Below, piece after piece: positions 8,601-17,067 of a stretch of DNA of 64,000 bases. The position numbers were made by a program, and so were the translations under genes. The notes under the pieces are model-generated. The model was not told where the DNA came from. It searched no databases and saw only the letters and a list, made by a program, of their open reading frames with translations. Source of the stretch: Corallococcus macrosporus (GTDB taxonomy: Bacteria; Myxococcota; Myxococcia; Myxococcales; Myxococcaceae); NCBI RefSeq assembly GCF_017302985.1, contig NZ_JAFIMU010000012.1, positions 248,001 to 312,000 on the forward strand, in the 5' to 3' direction. Every line of letters starts with the position of its first letter. The stretch's first letter is position 1.

Positions 8601-10087
8601 GCCATCCAGTCGTAGTCGTTGCGCGTGAGGTTGACGTAGAGCTTGTAGTTCGTCGCGCCCGTCACCGTGGCCCACGACAGCGTGGGGCGGCGGGTCGTGG
8701 TGACCATCGTGTTGTTGGCGGGCGCGGCCAGGCGGAACGCTCCGGCCACCGGCAGCGGCGCGGGCGCCACGTACGGGTCCGGGATGAGGGTGGGGTCGCG
8801 CGGGTCCGTGGGGCCGTTGCCCGTGGAGTAGATCTCCACGTTCCAGTCCGCGCCCTGCACCGCGAGCGCCGTGACGGACTGCCCGCGTTGCTGCGCGCCG
8901 TTGGAGTCCACCACCGCCAGGCGGATGTCCGTGTTGGGCTGCGTGGGAGAGAACTGGTTCTTCGACAGCGTCACCGTCGTGTTGGGCGGGAACGTGAGCT
9001 GGTAGGTGAAGGGCCCGGGCGGGTTGCGCACGGACGGCGTGGTGTTGCCCTCCTCCGGCACCGGCGTCACGGACAGCGGCGCGGGCGACACGTTGATCTT
9101 CGCGTACGCCAGCTCCGGGAAGTTCAGCTTGATGGTCTGGTTGGTGGTCTGCGTGGGCGGCGGCGTGGTGCCACCGCTCTGGTAGACCTCGAAGGACCAC
9201 AGCGAGTAGCCGTAGCCCGTGCCGCGCTCCGTGCCGCGCATGCGGATGTACCGGTACGTGCCGGAGACGGGGATCTCCCGGCGGCCGATGGCGCCGTTGG
9301 TCACCGTGTTGAGCGGGGTCCAGTTGGCGTCGTCGTTGGAGCCGTCAATCGTGTACGTCTTGCCGTACGCGCCCTCCCAGTCCAGCACCACCTTGCCCAC
9401 GACCTGGGACGTGCCCAGGTCCACGCGGATCCACTGCGGGTCCACGCCCTGCGCGGAGGCCCAGCGCGTGTTGACGTCGCCGTCGAACGCGAAGCCCGGC
9501 TGAAGGCCGGCCGCGTTCGCCTCCACGCTGGACGCGGTGGCGGGCCTGTTCTTCGCCAGGTCCGCGTTGGTGGGCGGAGGCGTGCCGCCCGTCTCGTAGA
9601 CCGCGAGCTCCCACAGCGAATAGCCATACGCGGGCAGCGCGCGCGTCACGCCCTGCATGCGGACGTAGCGGCCGGTGATGCCAGAAGGCAGGGACAGGTC
9701 GTCCACCGCGCCGTCGCCGTTGTTCACCACCAGCGCGTCGGTGAACGTCGTGTTGTTGGTGGAGACCTGGATCTTGTACGCCGTGGCGTAGGCCGCCTCC
9801 CAGGTGAGCACCACGCGCGAGATCGTGCGCGTCTGGCCCAGGTCCACGGTGATCCACTCGTTCGCGGAGAAGCCGCTGGCCCAGCGGGTGCCACCGTCGC
9901 CGTCCACCGCGTACTGGCCCAGGAATGGACCCTCCGCGCTGGAGGTAGAGGTGACCTTGTTCAGCGCGACGTTGGTCTGCGCGCGGGCTTCGGAGGTGCC
10001 CAGGAGGGACACCAGCATGAGCGCCGCGGCGAAGGCCTGTAATAACCAGACACGCGGTCTTGACGGTTGCGGTAACGATTCTGGCAT
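5618..10087 (-). CDS. Secreted GH3 glycosidase with three F5/8C (discoidin/CBM32-like) modules
   Basis: 1489 residues. Signal peptide 1-36 (hydrophobic core LLQAFAAALMLVSLLG, cleavage near EARA-QT). Then two discoidin-like modules (about 34-164 and 171-303), a beta-rich linker, a GH3 catalytic region (about 562-1157), two fibronectin-like segments, and a third discoidin module (about 1320-1448). The GH3 nucleophile motif is GVICSDW (D825), and KHWPGQG matches the family KHFPG motif. GH3 enzymes remove terminal beta-linked sugars, mostly glucose. The three discoidin modules end in near-identical GYGYSLW-type motifs and should bind carbohydrate. The start is ATG 10087, with AAGGAG ten bases upstream. 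Last gene of the operon; probably acts outside the cell on glucan fragments. Confidence 0.9.
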   Translation of the reverse strand: MPESLPQPSRPRVWLLQAFAAALMLVSLLGTSEARAQTNVALNKVTSTSSAEGPFLGQYAVDGDGGTRWASGFSANEWITVDLGQTRTISRVVLTWEAAYATAYKIQVSTNNTTFTDALVVNNGDGAVDDLSLPSGITGRYVRMQGVTRALPAYGYSLWELAVYETGGTPPPTNADLAKNRPATASSVEANAAGLQPGFAFDGDVNTRWASAQGVDPQWIRVDLGTSQVVGKVVLDWEGAYGKTYTIDGSNDDANWTPLNTVTNGAIGRREIPVSGTYRYIRMRGTERGTGYGYSLWSFEVYQSGGTTPPPTQTTNQTIKLNFPELAYAKINVSPAPLSVTPVPEEGNTTPSVRNPPGPFTYQLTFPPNTTVTLSKNQFSPTQPNTDIRLAVVDSNGAQQRGQSVTALAVQGADWNVEIYSTGNGPTDPRDPTLIPDPYVAPAPLPVAGAFRLAAPANNTMVTTTRRPTLSWATVTGATNYKLYVNLTRNDYDWMAAGNLLDRYTQVASQTGTSFTFTEDLPDRWTYKWYVVATLSGGTTSRSDIGNFSVYLPVVETQADGVNLINGARDLNKNGTLEPYEDWRNPISVRVNDLMGRMTLHEKALQMFYDAKTFPEAGFQMGPLSPTDIPMFQKASAATRLGIPHIDAGDTIHGYKTSWPTQPALAATRDLDTIHEMGDIQRREQLAIGSRGTLSPLAEVNTKVLYPRIQEGNGEDADLAAGITRALIAGLQGGPEVNPSSIWVTTKHWPGQGAGGEAGITYDGTTIHYHMRPWHAAIEAGTSGIMPGYAGSWLLGPEGYGAGDNPGILNYLRNQLKYDGVICSDWLPSGSWVRSGTAGSDVMGGATPSAMGNFENEVPLARINDSVRRILDLKFRLGIFEDPYKQGPAGTSQWHTADSKAAVRRAAQEAMTLLKNDGALPIRLPAGGKLVIAGPRADDMSCMVTWRSDFHGYEFGDPTIYAAVKARAEAAGLTVYKDNAPAGVTPDAAIVVVGESYFTHGTEWDKEKPYLPGDPIGPAHDAKWGDQFGVINSFKSRGIPTTVVVISPRPYVLTNVVPLSNALMLAYRPGDMGGYAVADVLFGDVLPRGKTPWQLPRSMSQIGTDVENNQLEKWDLPFDLGATDAERTAIRQKIAAGQPVPPTYGNPLYQYGAGIQGFGLTDATPPVAFNLLTPANNLVITGTRPAFTWSASSDPQTGIQRYEVYLDGGAMPVAITKTPSAALDGLKLANGTHTWFVKAFNWANGVTQSATFTFTLNDTTPPAAFAALSPSAGQAVPGTSTRFIWEQTTDVGAGVAEYVLIVDGTDRTPSILRSTPVAAGTNLARGKNAYASSVEFGSANDAVDGSLTTRWSSVGSATTGDTESITLDLGAIYSLKRIVLNWEAAYGRRYVLEASLDGSTNWTALKTVDTGDGGIDDWTVAGVGRFVRMRGVQRATAYGYSLWEFEVYGVGTEQTTLNGLATGTHTWRVRAVDGANNTTLSSGPITFTK

Positions 10088-10135
10088 TGGGGGAGGACTC
10101 CTTGAGGGGGACTGCACGGGCAAGGCTCGGGCGTT

Positions 10136-10160
10136 CCGGCTGTCGCATGGCGACAGCCGG
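10136..10160. other. Perfect hairpin in the intergenic gap before the GH3 gene
   Basis: CCGGCTGTCGC (10136-10146), a three-base loop (ATG) and GCGACAGCCGG (10150-10160) form a perfect 11-bp stem in the only gap of about 100 bp between the last two operon genes. It lacks a T-run, so an mRNA-processing or stabilising element, or partial attenuator, is more likely than a full terminator. Confidence 0.5.
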
Positions 10161-10188
10161 CCCACCCGGCCTGGTGCTGCGGTCCTGC

Positions 10189-10857
10189 CTAATTCGCGGT
10201 GAAGTACAGGTTGTCGAGCAGGAGGGACTGACCGGCGGTGCCGCCTTCCGCCGCGAAGGTGAAGGGCGACGACACGTCGTTGAGCTTCAGGCCCGCCGCG
10301 ACGTAGTCCGCCACGGGGATGGCCAGGTGGTGCCACTCGCCGTCGTTCGCCCAGCCGTACTTCGTGAGGGCCAGTTGATAGCCCTTCTCACTGGTGCCCG
10401 TGCCGCTGGACATGCCGACCTTCACGTTGGCGAACGCGGCGTCGGACGACTTCATGCTGACGTGGAGCGTCTTCCAGGCGTCGAAGTTGTGCACCTGCTT
10501 CCAGTGCACGCCGAAGCCCATCCACGGCTTGCCGTTCTGGACGATGCGGTCCGCGGACTTGCCCTCGACGTGGTCCGGGTCTGACTCCACGTAGACGGTG
10601 TTCTCGTAGAGGTAGAAGTTGGAGTCGACGTTATCGAGGATGATCTCCTCGGAGCGCCCCGCCTCGTAGAAGATGCCCACCATCAGGCGGCGCTGGCCGG
10701 CCTCGTACGGGAACGGTCCCGGGAGGAGGTCCGACGGCTGCGTCCCGCCGTCCGGGTCCAGGTTGTCCGGCAGCTCCTGGCCGGAGTAGTCCGCCGCGCC
10801 CGGATCCGGGCGGCAGGCGGCGAGCAGCAGCAACAGGCCCCACACTGGCTTCTTCAT
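10189..10857 (-). CDS. Carbohydrate-binding-like lipoprotein
   Basis: 222 residues. Residues 1-15 are a lipoprotein signal with lipobox LAAC. After a Pro/Asp-rich linker comes a beta-sandwich-like region with alternating strands (FYLYENTVYVE, WKTLHVSMKS, HHLAIPVADYV) and a closing SLLLDNLYFTAN. This resembles galactose-binding-like carbohydrate-binding modules seen next to glucanases, where the final strand carries the LDNxxF signature. The family assignment is by pattern only. Its ATG overlaps the TGA of the preceding gene (ATGA), so the two are translationally coupled. The place in the operon suggests a surface glucan-binding protein. Confidence 0.65.
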   Translation of the reverse strand: MKKPVWGLLLLLAACRPDPGAADYSGQELPDNLDPDGGTQPSDLLPGPFPYEAGQRRLMVGIFYEAGRSEEIILDNVDSNFYLYENTVYVESDPDHVEGKSADRIVQNGKPWMGFGVHWKQVHNFDAWKTLHVSMKSSDAAFANVKVGMSSGTGTSEKGYQLALTKYGWANDGEWHHLAIPVADYVAAGLKLNDVSSPFTFAAEGGTAGQSLLLDNLYFTAN

Positions 10858-11408
10858 GGCTTCACCGCCCGGTCCGCACCACTGGAGGTCTTCACCATCA
10901 CCCAGCCGCCCGCGACGGTGCCGCCCAGCTCCACGACGCCCTTGTACGCGGGCGTCACCAGCTCATAGGCGATGGTGCCGGACGCGTCGTACGTCACCGC
11001 GTCCGGGAAGTTGTCGAGCACGGACTGGTAGGCCTTCACCGCCATCTCGCGCGTCTCCGCCAGGCTGGCCTGATCCGCCAGGCCCCGCTGGTAGATGGCG
11101 GCCAGGTTGAGCGCCACGTAGTACTGCGCCTCACCGTAGGGCCCGTTCGCCAGCACCGTGGCCCACGCGTAGTAGGCGGCCACCGGGTCCGCGCCGGACT
11201 GGATCTGCCACTTCGTCTCCGTGCCCACGCCCGCCAGCGCGAAGGGGTTGTTCGGGTCATCCAGCACGGACGTGTTCGGGTAGATGCCCATGGCCGGGTC
11301 GGTGACCGTGAAGGTCATCCCGTCCAGCGGCTTGCCGTAGATGATGGTCGGGTCGTCGTAGCAACCGGACAGCACGGCCACCGCGGCCAGCAGGAAACCA
11401 GTCCTCAT
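10854..11408 (-). CDS. Small helical lipoprotein of the glucan operon
   Basis: 184 residues with a lipoprotein signal (TGFLLAAVAVLSGC). The middle is helical and repeat-like (AAYYAWATVLAN, EAQYYVALNLAAIYQRG, REMAVKAYQSVLDNFPD), similar to tetratricopeptide scaffolds; the C-terminal part is beta-rich. I do not recognise a named family. Its start (ATG 11408) lies 13 bp after the stop of the large glycosidase and its stop overlaps the next lipoprotein, so it belongs to the same transcript. Likely an outer-membrane accessory protein, perhaps a partner of the barrel-bearing glycosidase encoded just before it; that is inference. Confidence 0.6.
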   Translation of the reverse strand: MRTGFLLAAVAVLSGCYDDPTIIYGKPLDGMTFTVTDPAMGIYPNTSVLDDPNNPFALAGVGTETKWQIQSGADPVAAYYAWATVLANGPYGEAQYYVALNLAAIYQRGLADQASLAETREMAVKAYQSVLDNFPDAVTYDASGTIAYELVTPAYKGVVELGGTVAGGWVMVKTSSGADRAVKP

Positions 11409-11421
11409 GTTGCGTGTTCCC

Positions 11422-14400
11422 TCAGAGAGAAAGGATGGCATACGCGCCCACCTCGTACTCGCGACCCTTCAGGCCCTCGGTGATGCCCCGGTCGTTGAGG
11501 CCCTCCGAGTACTCGTTCAGCATGCGAACCAGCCCGCGCAGACCGAAGCGCGTGGACACCGCGCCCAGCACCGGCTTCTTCAACCCGTAGGACAGGTCCC
11601 CGCCCAGCTGCACCGGGTAGGTGAGGTTGAAGACGCGGTGGTAGTCGTACGGACCCCAGTCGTTGAAGCGCAGCTGCGCCGCCAGCAACAGCGTGTCGTA
11701 GAGCGCGGAGCCGTCCAGGCCGAAGCGGTGGATCTGCCGGCTGTCCTCGCCGGAGGACTGCTGGCTGCCCACGTACGCCGTGCCGTACAGGCGCAGGCGC
11801 TGCGTGGGGTTGCCCACCAGGCGCAGGGACGTCTCCCACTCGTCGCGGGCCACCGGCGCGCTGCCGAAGGCGATGGTGCTGCCGTCCGCGAGGATGGCGA
11901 TGCCCGCGTCGCGCGACGTGGGCTGGTGGCGGTAGACGATGTCCAGGCCCGCCGCGAACGGTGCGTCCTCGCGCATGTCGCGGTCCCACGACCAGAACCA
12001 GGTGCCCGGCGTCGGGTCGAAGGTGATGAGCAGCTCGCCGCCCAGCGTCTCGCGGTTGTCCAGCACGCTGAACGCGTCCGACAGCACGCTGCGCGGCCGC
12101 ACGCCCGCGTAGTACTGGCCAGAGGCCGGGTCGTACGCGTCCGGGATGGTGGGGTTCGGCCCGATGAGGGGCTTCTGGTACAGGACGTTCGGCGACACCT
12201 GGAGTGAGCCGAACTGAAGCGCCGCGCCCAGCTGGCCCGCGTAGTGGTTGCCGCGGCCGCTCTCGCGCAGGCTCCAGCCGGTGATGATGTTGCCCTGCTC
12301 CGGCCCGCTGTCCGCGACGAGCCCGCGGATGGAGGACTGCACCAGCCAGCGCACCGGCCCCATGTCGTAGGTGAGCCGCGCCTTGGCGCCCAGCGTGTCC
12401 AGGAACTGCACCTTGTCCTGGAGCACGTCGTAGCCGCTGTTGCGGTAGCTGGGCGCCCCCGGGTCCGCGGAGCGCGTGTACGTGAACGTCTCGCCAATTC
12501 GCTGGGGCGCGGAGAGCAGGCCGCCCACGTCCAGCACCAGCTTGCCGGTGGCGTACTGGAAGTTGAGCGCCGTCCTGCGCGCGATGCGCTCGCGCACCAC
12601 GGAGGCCGTGGAGGACGACGAGCCCTGCGCCAGGTCCTCCTGGTGCACCAGCGTCACGTTCACCGGGCCCACGTTGTTGCGGTACTTCGCCACCACGGAG
12701 GGGTTGGCGCCCCAGTACAGCTCCGGACCGACGGCGATCTTCAGCCCGTCGATGGCCTTCTTGCCGCTGAACACCACGCCGAAGGGCGCGTTGCCGTGGT
12801 AGATGTCCAGGTTCGGCCCGTAGTTCGCCTCGCGGTAGAGGTTGAAGAAGTCACCCTCCTCGCCCCAGTGGTAGTGGCCGGTGCGGTAGTAGCCTTCGAG
12901 CGCGAAGTCGGAGCGGTCGAACTTGAACTCCGCCTGGTACAGCGCGAAGCGATCCAGCGGGGACTGCTCGCGCGCCGGGGCGCCGGGGCCCACGGGAATC
13001 TCACCCGCGGTCGGCGTGGAGGGCGTGCCGCGGTTCTCGTAGAACAGGTTGTTGAGCCGGTTCTGCGCCACGTTGCCCACGACGTTGAAGGACGCGCGGC
13101 CGTACACGCCGCTGGCCGGCTGCAACGCCAGGTCGAAGAAGATGGATTCGGTGTGGTCCGCGGAGCTCTGGTTGGGCCGCACCGTCGCGATGCTGCCGCG
13201 CGACAGCGAGCTGTCCAGGAGCAGCCGCAGGTTGGACACCCGCACCGCGGCCAGTTCCTCCGTGCGCGCCAGCGCCACCGACGACGTGTAGCCGCTGGTG
13301 AGCGCGGACGGACGGATGCCCGCGAAGAAGTCACGGATGACGTCCGGGGTCGTGGTGGGCGCGTACGGGTCCAGGCGGAACGCGGCCTGGAGGACGTAGT
13401 AGGCGGTGCGCGGCTGGATGCCGCTGATGCCGTTGGCGTCCGGCGGGCCCAGGGCCGCGATGCCGAACCACTCCTCGTTCATGTTGTTCTGGCCGGGAAC
13501 GAAGTCCGCCGCGTAGCCGCCGTTGGGCCACGTCGCCGTGGTGTCGTGGATGGAGAGGTTGGCCTCCTGACCGTGCTTCCACCAGCCGTCCACCCACTGG
13601 AACACGAAGCCGCCCAGCGCGGTGCCGGACAGGCCCTGGCCGTAGCCCTCCAGGTAGATCTGCTCCCACTGCGTGCGCAGGTACTCCGCCTGCGCCACGT
13701 GGTCCTCGCGGCCCGCGCGGGCGTCGTAGGCGTCCGCGCCGAACTCGGAGAAGAACACCGGCTTGTTGAGCTTGGCCTTCACCTCCGCGAACAGGTCGCG
13801 CGCGGTGGGGCCGCGGTAGACGTTCGTGCCCAGCACGTCCAGGTCCTGGCAGTGCTTGGCGATGAGGTCGATGTACTGGAGGTCGCCGTTGGCGATGGAC
13901 ACGGGGTGGGCCGTGTCGCGCTTCTTCACCGTGCGGGCCGCCTCGCCGTAGAGCGTATAGAGCGACTCCGCCCGGGCGGCATCCTCCTGGCCCGGCAGGG
14001 CTTCGATCTCGAACGACGTCCAGTGCAGGCCGTAGTTGTTCTCGTTGCCCAAGAGCCACATCAGGACGCCGGGCACGTCCCGGTAGACCTCCACCTTCTG
14101 GGCGAGCGCGCCGAGGATGGCCTTGCGGTGCTCCGGGTTCGAGTAGTCGATGTTGGCGACCATGACCCCGTTGACCGGGTGGCCATAGCGGCCCATCAGC
14201 GGATTGAGCAGCGTGTAGATGCCGTAGTTCCGGTAGATGTACTCGACCCAGACGGGCGGGATGTCGTCGAACTGGCGGATGGCGTTGAACCCCGCGTCGC
14301 GGAGCATGCCCATCTCCTTCGCCAGCACCTGCTTGATGAAGTCCTCCGGCTGCGTCCAGAGCGAGTACCGGTAGTTCTCACCGATGGGCGTGTAGCCCCA

Positions 14401-14724
14401 GTTCACGCCGTGGATGGGGAAGTCCCGGCCGTCCACCTGGAGCTTGAAGCCGCGCTCGTCGTGGATGACCCGCGTCACCGTCGTGCGCTTCGCGTCCGAG
14501 GGGGCCGCGGCCTGGGGAGCCGGAGCCGGAGGCGTCACCGGAGCCCGCGGAGCCTCCTGCTCGGGCGTCGCGGGCACGGGCGTGGGCGCGGCGGCGTCCA
14601 CGGGGCCCGCGGAGGGAGGCTGCGCGGCGGGCGGGGACTGGAGCGGAGCGCCCGCACCCGACACCTGGGCCAGGGCCTGGGTACCGCAGAGCGCCAGACA
14701 CGTCGTCAGGAAGAGCCTTTTCAA
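11422..14724 (-). CDS. TIM-barrel glycosidase fused to a predicted outer-membrane beta-barrel
   Basis: 1100 residues. The start is TTG at 14724, overlapping the GH1 stop codon (TTGA). Signal peptide 1-20 (FLTTCLALCGTQALA-Q), then a Pro/Ala linker to about residue 80. Residues 85-440 form a clan A (GH2/GH5-like) TIM barrel: FPIHGVNWGY, acid/base Glu in LLGNENNYG (E228) and nucleophile Glu in FFSEFGAD (E327). The remaining 550 or so residues are alternating amphipathic strands rich in Tyr, Trp and Gly with Asp/Asn turns (for example LDIYHGNAPFGVVF, VGPELYWGANPSVV), the pattern of an outer-membrane barrel, ending in YEVGAYAILSL. It probably displays a beta-glucan-active enzyme at the outer membrane. 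Exact GH family not assigned. Confidence 0.7.
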   Translation of the reverse strand: MKRLFLTTCLALCGTQALAQVSGAGAPLQSPPAAQPPSAGPVDAAAPTPVPATPEQEAPRAPVTPPAPAPQAAAPSDAKRTTVTRVIHDERGFKLQVDGRDFPIHGVNWGYTPIGENYRYSLWTQPEDFIKQVLAKEMGMLRDAGFNAIRQFDDIPPVWVEYIYRNYGIYTLLNPLMGRYGHPVNGVMVANIDYSNPEHRKAILGALAQKVEVYRDVPGVLMWLLGNENNYGLHWTSFEIEALPGQEDAARAESLYTLYGEAARTVKKRDTAHPVSIANGDLQYIDLIAKHCQDLDVLGTNVYRGPTARDLFAEVKAKLNKPVFFSEFGADAYDARAGREDHVAQAEYLRTQWEQIYLEGYGQGLSGTALGGFVFQWVDGWWKHGQEANLSIHDTTATWPNGGYAADFVPGQNNMNEEWFGIAALGPPDANGISGIQPRTAYYVLQAAFRLDPYAPTTTPDVIRDFFAGIRPSALTSGYTSSVALARTEELAAVRVSNLRLLLDSSLSRGSIATVRPNQSSADHTESIFFDLALQPASGVYGRASFNVVGNVAQNRLNNLFYENRGTPSTPTAGEIPVGPGAPAREQSPLDRFALYQAEFKFDRSDFALEGYYRTGHYHWGEEGDFFNLYREANYGPNLDIYHGNAPFGVVFSGKKAIDGLKIAVGPELYWGANPSVVAKYRNNVGPVNVTLVHQEDLAQGSSSSTASVVRERIARRTALNFQYATGKLVLDVGGLLSAPQRIGETFTYTRSADPGAPSYRNSGYDVLQDKVQFLDTLGAKARLTYDMGPVRWLVQSSIRGLVADSGPEQGNIITGWSLRESGRGNHYAGQLGAALQFGSLQVSPNVLYQKPLIGPNPTIPDAYDPASGQYYAGVRPRSVLSDAFSVLDNRETLGGELLITFDPTPGTWFWSWDRDMREDAPFAAGLDIVYRHQPTSRDAGIAILADGSTIAFGSAPVARDEWETSLRLVGNPTQRLRLYGTAYVGSQQSSGEDSRQIHRFGLDGSALYDTLLLAAQLRFNDWGPYDYHRVFNLTYPVQLGGDLSYGLKKPVLGAVSTRFGLRGLVRMLNEYSEGLNDRGITEGLKGREYEVGAYAILSL

Positions 14725-16091
14725 GCGGCCTGCTCCACGTCCAGGCCGTTCTGGGCCACGACGTCGCGATAGAGGTGGGCGCTGTCCTTCGGGATGCGCT
14801 GCTGGGTGGCGTAGTCCACCCACACCAGGCCGAAGCGCTTGGTGTACCCGTAGGCCCACTCGAAGTTGTCCAGCAGCGACCACGCGAAGTAACCCGCCAG
14901 CTTCACGCCCTGCGCGATGGCGTCACTGCACGCCTCCAGGTGCCCGCGCAGGTACTCCACGCGCTGCACGTCGTGCACGCGGCCGTCCGCGCTGGGAGCG
15001 GTGGAGTACGCGCAGCCGTTCTCCGTGATGTAGATGGGGCCCGGCTGGTACTCCTTCTCCAGGTGGACCAGCAGGCGCGTGAGGGACGCCGGGCACACCT
15101 CCCAGTCCATGTCCGTCTTGTCCGGGCGCACGAACACCGTGCGCGGCGCGTTCTTCTCTTCCGGGATGCGGTTGCTGCGCAGGACGGCGCGCGAATAGAA
15201 GTTCACGCCCAGGAAGTCGGTGGGCGTGGCAATGGTTTCCAGGTCGCCGGGCTGGATGAAGTCCAGGTGCGCGGACGGGATGCGGCCCGCCCTCACGTGG
15301 TCTTCAATCGTGTCCCGCGGGTAGCCCCGGCCGTAGAGCGGATCCAGGAACCAGCGGTTGAAGCCGCCGTCGAAGTCGCGCGTCGCGTCCGCGTCTTCCG
15401 GGCTGGGCGACGCGGGCTCGCCCGGCGTGAGGTTGAGCGTGATGCCCACCTCCGCGTGCTTCACGTTGGCGCGCAGCACCTTCACCGCGTTGCCGTGCGA
15501 CACCATCAGCGTGTGCGCCGCGGCCAGCATCTTGGACCAGTCCTTGTGGCCCGGGGCGTGCTCGCCGTTGCCGTAGCCCAGGTAGCTGATGCACCAGGGC
15601 TCGTTGTGGGTGATCCACCGGCTCACGCGGTCACCCAGCGCGCGGCTGATGACGTCCGCGTACTCCACGAAGGCGTCACCGGTGGCGCGCGCGGGCCAGC
15701 CGCCCTGGTCCTCCAGCACCTGCGGCAGGTCCCAGTGGTAGAGCGTGACGAAGGGCTCGATGCCCGCGCCCAGGAGCGAGTCCACCAGGCGCGAGTAGAA
15801 GTCCACGCCCGCCGCGTTCACGCGGCCCCGCCCGTCCGGGAGGATGCGCGGCCACGCGATGGAGAAGCGGTAGGACTTCAGCCCCATCCAGCGCATCAGC
15901 TCGATGTCCTCCGGCCAGCGGCGGTAGTGCTCACAGGCCACCGAGCCGTCGGACTTGTCTTGGATCTTCCCCGGGGTGGCGGCGAAGCGGTCCCAGATGG
16001 ACTCGCCACGGCCATCCGCGCGGGTGGCGCCTTCAATCTGATAGGCGGAGGTGGCCACGCCCCAGAGGAAGTCAGGAGGAAACTGACGCAT
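14721..16091 (-). CDS. GH1 beta-glucosidase
   Basis: 456 residues, the usual GH1 length, with no signal peptide, so cytoplasmic. The N-terminal family signature FLWGVATSAYQIEGA is intact. The acid/base Glu is in THNEPW (E164) and the nucleophile in YITENGC (E357). The aglycone/glycone residues in WSLLDNFEWAYGY also match. It should hydrolyse imported beta-linked oligosaccharides (laminari-oligosaccharides or cellobiose) to glucose. The start is ATG 16091 with AAGGAG nine bases upstream; the gene overlaps the ABC ATPase stop by 20 bp and shares its own stop with the start of the next glycosidase. Confidence 0.95.
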   Translation of the reverse strand: MRQFPPDFLWGVATSAYQIEGATRADGRGESIWDRFAATPGKIQDKSDGSVACEHYRRWPEDIELMRWMGLKSYRFSIAWPRILPDGRGRVNAAGVDFYSRLVDSLLGAGIEPFVTLYHWDLPQVLEDQGGWPARATGDAFVEYADVISRALGDRVSRWITHNEPWCISYLGYGNGEHAPGHKDWSKMLAAAHTLMVSHGNAVKVLRANVKHAEVGITLNLTPGEPASPSPEDADATRDFDGGFNRWFLDPLYGRGYPRDTIEDHVRAGRIPSAHLDFIQPGDLETIATPTDFLGVNFYSRAVLRSNRIPEEKNAPRTVFVRPDKTDMDWEVCPASLTRLLVHLEKEYQPGPIYITENGCAYSTAPSADGRVHDVQRVEYLRGHLEACSDAIAQGVKLAGYFAWSLLDNFEWAYGYTKRFGLVWVDYATQQRIPKDSAHLYRDVVAQNGLDVEQAA

Positions 16092-17067
16092 CGGCGGTAA
16101 CTCCTTTCGGAACTTCAAGGTGGCAGCGGACGAGGTGATTCGCGGCCGGGAGGACGTCGGGAGGAGTGAGGGTGGAGCAGCGCGGCTCGGACACCGGGCA
16201 GCGCGGGGAGAAGGGACAGCCCACGAGCGGCGGCGCCTGCGTCGTCGGACGCACCGGCAGCGCGGCCTGGAGGAAGTCGTCCCCGTCCGGCACCGCGGAC
16301 AGGAGCAGCTTCGTGTACGGGTGGCGCGGCTGGCGCAGCACCTCGTCCGCCCTGCCCGCCTCCACCACCGTGCCCGCGTAGAGCACGAGGATGCGGTCGG
16401 CCAGGTGACGCGCGCTCGCCAGGTCGTGGGTGATGAACAGGATGCCGATGCCGCGCTCCTGCGTGAGGCCGCGCAAGAGTTGCAGCACGCCCTTGCGCGT
16501 GGACACGTCCAGCATCGACGTGGGCTCGTCCGCGATGATGACCTGCGGCTCCACCGCCAGGGCGCGCGCCACCGCCACGCGCTGACGCTGGCCGCCGGAC
16601 AGCTCATGCGGGTAGCGCTTCGCGAAGGCCTCCGCGGGCGTCAGGCCCACGGACTCCAGCAGCGACAGCACCTTCGTGCGAAGGCCGGACTTCGGCACCC
16701 GGCCATGGCGCACGAGCGGCCGCTCCAGGTGATAGGCCACCGTGTGCACGGGGTTGAGGGACGCGAACGGATCCTGGAACACCATCTGCACGCGGCCGCG
16801 GTAGTCGAGCGAAGCCTGCGCGCTGCCATCCGCCAGCACGTCGCGCCCTGCGAGCCGCAGCTGCCCCGCGTCCGGCAGGTCCAGCCGGGCCAGCAGCCGC
16901 GCCAGCGTGCTCTTGCCGCTGCCGGACTCGCCCACCAGCGCGACGATCTCCCCGGGCTGGAGGGAGAAGGACACGCCCTTGAGGATGGGCTTGCGCTCGC
17001 GGGAGAAGAAGCCGCCCGCCAGGTAGCTGCGCGTGAGGCCTTCCGCCTCCAACAGGGGCGCGCTCAT
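16072..17067 (-). CDS. OppF/DppF-type ABC transporter ATPase
   Basis: 331 residues. Walker [10 protein letters not shown] near residue 46, Q-loop in [12 protein letters not shown], signature [13 protein letters not shown], Walker [11 protein letters not shown], and switch His in ITHDLAS. The C-terminal extension has the oligopeptide-transporter Cys cluster ([15 protein letters not shown]). In the Opp/Dpp class such ATPases energise uptake of peptides or, in several bacteria, beta-gluco-oligosaccharides. Placement between permease genes and the GH1 gene supports a sugar substrate. It overlaps the fused permease-ATPase gene by 4 bp. Confidence 0.9.
   Translation of the reverse strand: MSAPLLEAEGLTRSYLAGGFFSRERKPILKGVSFSLQPGEIVALVGESGSGKSTLARLLARLDLPDAGQLRLAGRDVLADGSAQASLDYRGRVQMVFQDPFASLNPVHTVAYHLERPLVRHGRVPKSGLRTKVLSLLESVGLTPAEAFAKRYPHELSGGQRQRVAVARALAVEPQVIIADEPTSMLDVSTRKGVLQLLRGLTQERGIGILFITHDLASARHLADRILVLYAGTVVEAGRADEVLRQPRHPYTKLLLSAVPDGDDFLQAALPVRPTTQAPPLVGCPFSPRCPVSEPRCSTLTPPDVLPAANHLVRCHLEVPKGVTADASVSS

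Noticed and set aside
3872-10042. A 2056-codon open frame on the plus strand
   Set aside because: It lies fully opposite the peptidase and GH3 genes, is Arg/Val/His-rich with no domain pattern, and is a frame shadow common in high-GC DNA.
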